DNA from: Candidatus Riflebacteria bacterium HGW-Riflebacteria-1
GTDB lineage: Bacteria; Muiribacteriota; Ozemobacteria; Ozemobacterales; Ozemobacteraceae
NCBI GenBank assembly: GCA_002839445.1
Contig: PGYB01000003.1
Coordinates: 124,001 to 188,000, forward strand
Direction of reading: 5' to 3'
Length of the DNA: 64,000 bases
Positions 62,569 through 64,000 of this stretch are shown here, piece by piece. Under the pieces are notes generated by a model. The model was not told the origin of the DNA. It worked only from the letters and a program-made list of their open reading frames with translations, and did no database searches. Each line of letters starts with the position of its first letter. The stretch's first letter is position 1. The position numbers and the translations under genes are program-made.

Positions 62569-63984
62569 TCAAAGATCAGGAATTGGCGCACTTGGGGCAA
62601 CTGCGGACGCAGCCTCCGGTTGCGACAGTCTTGCAATATCAGCCTGAACATTTTCAGCGGCAACAGTGTCGGGAAACTTCTCTACTACTCTCTTATAAGC
62701 CTTTAAAGCCCCGGCATTGTCAGCGATGGATTCGAGATACACAGCATACCTGACATGGGCAGAGGGAAGGCCGGCCGCCCCTTCGAGATATTTTGCCCAG
62801 TGCTCTCTGGCCTTTTCGTGCTCGCCGACTGAAGCAGCAAGAGTTGCGCGCAGATAATCAACCTGGGGAATATTCCGGCTGGTGGCGGCAGCTTTGATAT
62901 GCCCGAGTGCAGCATCGGTGTTGCCCGCCATGATCAAGCCTTCGGCCAGCACCAGCTTTGCCTCTACGAAATCAGGCCAGTTGCTGAGAACATTCTGGGC
63001 CTCAGCCATACCGGCATCGACCTGAAAATTACGCAGCATGGCCAGGGCAAGATTAACCTGATACTCGGCATTGCCAGGCGAGTTGTCATAAGCAGCCCGG
63101 GCTTCTTCTAGAGCCTCAGAGTATAGACGGTTTTCCATCAAAATCTGCGACCTGGCATAACGTGCCCGGGCATTTGCCGGATTAGCGCTTAAGACCTTGT
63201 TAACAAGTTCAGCCGCTTCTTCTGCATAGCCCTGCGCAAGCTTTACCAGTGCCAGACCTACTTTGGCCTCGCTATAATCAGGATTAGAGCGAATAACCAT
63301 CTGATACATCTTTTCTGAATCTGCTGTGCGGCTGGTACGCATGTAGATATCTGCCAGATTTATTCTGGCAAAGGTATCTTCTTTGATTTTAAGGGCCTGC
63401 TCGAAATGAACCTCGGCCTTGTCGAGCATCTGCCGATTCAGATAACATGAACCGGCAAAAAAGCGCGTATCAAAATTGTTCGAACGAATTTTTAGCGATT
63501 CTTCGAACTGAATGGCCGCTTCGGTGTAGTTTCCCTGGTTAAAATAGAGCATGCCGAGATAATGCCAGGCTTCAGCATTTTTTGCATCAGCAGCGATAAG
63601 TTTACGCAGCTCATCAGAGGCTTCTGCGTAGCGCTCTGCTTCGATCATTTCAGAAATACGCTCTGTCTGCGACTGCTCTTTCTTTGCCTGAGCTGTTTTG
63701 CGAATTTCGCGTGGCCTGGCGGCTGCCGGCGAATAAACGCTATACTCTTGCTGTGAAAGCGTTTGCGAATAATCGCTATTTTGCAGATAATCGCCATCTT
63801 GCGCCGATGTCTGTGGAACCACGGCCTGCAATTGTGTGAACACGTCAATTAACTGAGCGTACAACTGGTGACCCGGGTATCTTGCTGCCAGAATTCTGGC
63901 GTGCTCAAGTGCTTTATCCTGGCGGCCAGAAAGAGAATAACTATACGCGAGATAATATCTTGCCTGATCATGATCAGGCATCAT
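62569..63984 (-). CDS. TPR protein (5' end beyond the window)
   Basis: The 471 visible residues consist of tandem TPR units (34-residue helix pairs), for example AEAWHYLGMLYFNQGNYTEAAIQFEESLKI and AEVHFEQALKIKEDTFARINLADIYMRTSR, running from residue 1 to about 455, with a Lys/Gln-rich break at about 75-110. The reading frame stays open for five more codons to the window edge (GQIVH), in the middle of a TPR, so the N-terminus is missing. TPR arrays bind proteins and are frequent in pilus assembly (PilF-like) and outer-membrane export. It probably heads the block ending at 43128. Confidence 0.85.
   Translation of the reverse strand: MMPDHDQARYYLAYSYSLSGRQDKALEHARILAARYPGHQLYAQLIDVFTQLQAVVPQTSAQDGDYLQNSDYSQTLSQQEYSVYSPAAARPREIRKTAQAKKEQSQTERISEMIEAERYAEASDELRKLIAADAKNAEAWHYLGMLYFNQGNYTEAAIQFEESLKIRSNNFDTRFFAGSCYLNRQMLDKAEVHFEQALKIKEDTFARINLADIYMRTSRTADSEKMYQMVIRSNPDYSEAKVGLALVKLAQGYAEEAAELVNKVLSANPANARARYARSQILMENRLYSEALEEARAAYDNSPGNAEYQVNLALAMLRNFQVDAGMAEAQNVLSNWPDFVEAKLVLAEGLIMAGNTDAALGHIKAAATSRNIPQVDYLRATLAASVGEHEKAREHWAKYLEGAAGLPSAHVRYAVYLESIADNAGALKAYKRVVEKFPDTVAAENVQADIARLSQPEAASAVAPSAPIPDL
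63961..63980. repeat. Perfect 20-bp palindrome inside the TPR gene
   Basis: The 20 bases are their own reverse complement, centred on 63970/63971, with the core GATCATGATC. It lies in the coding sequence near the window edge. It may be chance or a protein-binding site. Confidence 0.6.
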
Positions 63985-64000
63985 GTGAACAATCTGACCC

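Overview
The window looks like chromosomal DNA of an uncultured diderm bacterium of moderate GC content, probably anaerobic or microaerophilic. Diderm character is suggested by many signal peptides, several lipoboxes, an SrfB/SrfC pair, paired OmpH/Skp-like coiled-coil proteins, secretin-type STN domains and two clusters of minor type IV pilin-like proteins. Low-oxygen life is suggested by a desulfoferrodoxin (superoxide reductase) with both iron centres and a giant 2-hydroxyacyl-CoA dehydratase activase-type protein. The mix (many prepilin-like genes, a MoxR/DUF58/vWA operon, secreted proteins without recognisable domains) recalls deep-branching phyla such as Candidatus Riflebacteria, but I cannot assign a phylum from this sequence alone.

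Layout. 1-7.4 kb, plus strand: end of a PQQ-type beta-propeller protein, the 1443-residue dehydratase activase-like protein, and a polytopic membrane protein; the last two have clear promoters and terminators. 7.4-7.7 kb: a MITE-like element with terminal inverted repeats. 7.8-16.7 kb, plus strand: a six-gene operon built around SrfB and SrfC homologues (Sel1-repeat protein, small membrane protein, SrfB, a 249-residue protein with a GrpE-like tail, an SrfA-like membrane-anchored protein, SrfC). 16.8-21.3 kb, plus strand: three exported proteins, namely an App1-like phosphatidate phosphatase, a phospholipase D-family protein and a ChaN-like protein. 21.3-24.0 kb, minus strand: three exported proteins including one with two STN-like domains. 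24.2 kb: desulfoferrodoxin. 24.7-28.5 kb: a secreted proline-rich protein, a lipoprotein ending in eleven QQPGD repeats, and two long intergenic stretches. 28.5 kb: a SET-domain protein.

29.2-41.3 kb, minus strand: an eight-gene, almost fully overlapping operon: coiled-coil membrane protein, MoxR ATPase, exported membrane protein, ABC ATPase, ABC permease, DUF58 protein, BatA-like protein, double-vWA protein. 41.5-43.1 kb: three small genes (possible ribbon-helix-helix protein, zinc-ribbon protein, unknown). 43.1-64 kb, minus strand: a long co-directional block. It runs from a TPR protein through a secreted protein and an OmpH-like pair, a 1447-residue secreted protein, a first minor-pilin set, a lipoprotein, an ankyrin protein, a rhodanese-like protein lacking its catalytic cysteine, a two-permease MacB/FtsX ABC transporter, a TAXI-type binding protein, a second minor-pilin set and a lipoprotein.

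The best candidates for an undescribed system are the extended Srf operon (an Hsp70/actin-fold ATPase next to a GTPase-like protein with extra partners) and the pilin block, where a giant secreted protein occupies the place PilY1 has in classical minor-pilin operons. I saw no tRNA, rRNA, CRISPR array or intact insertion sequence.
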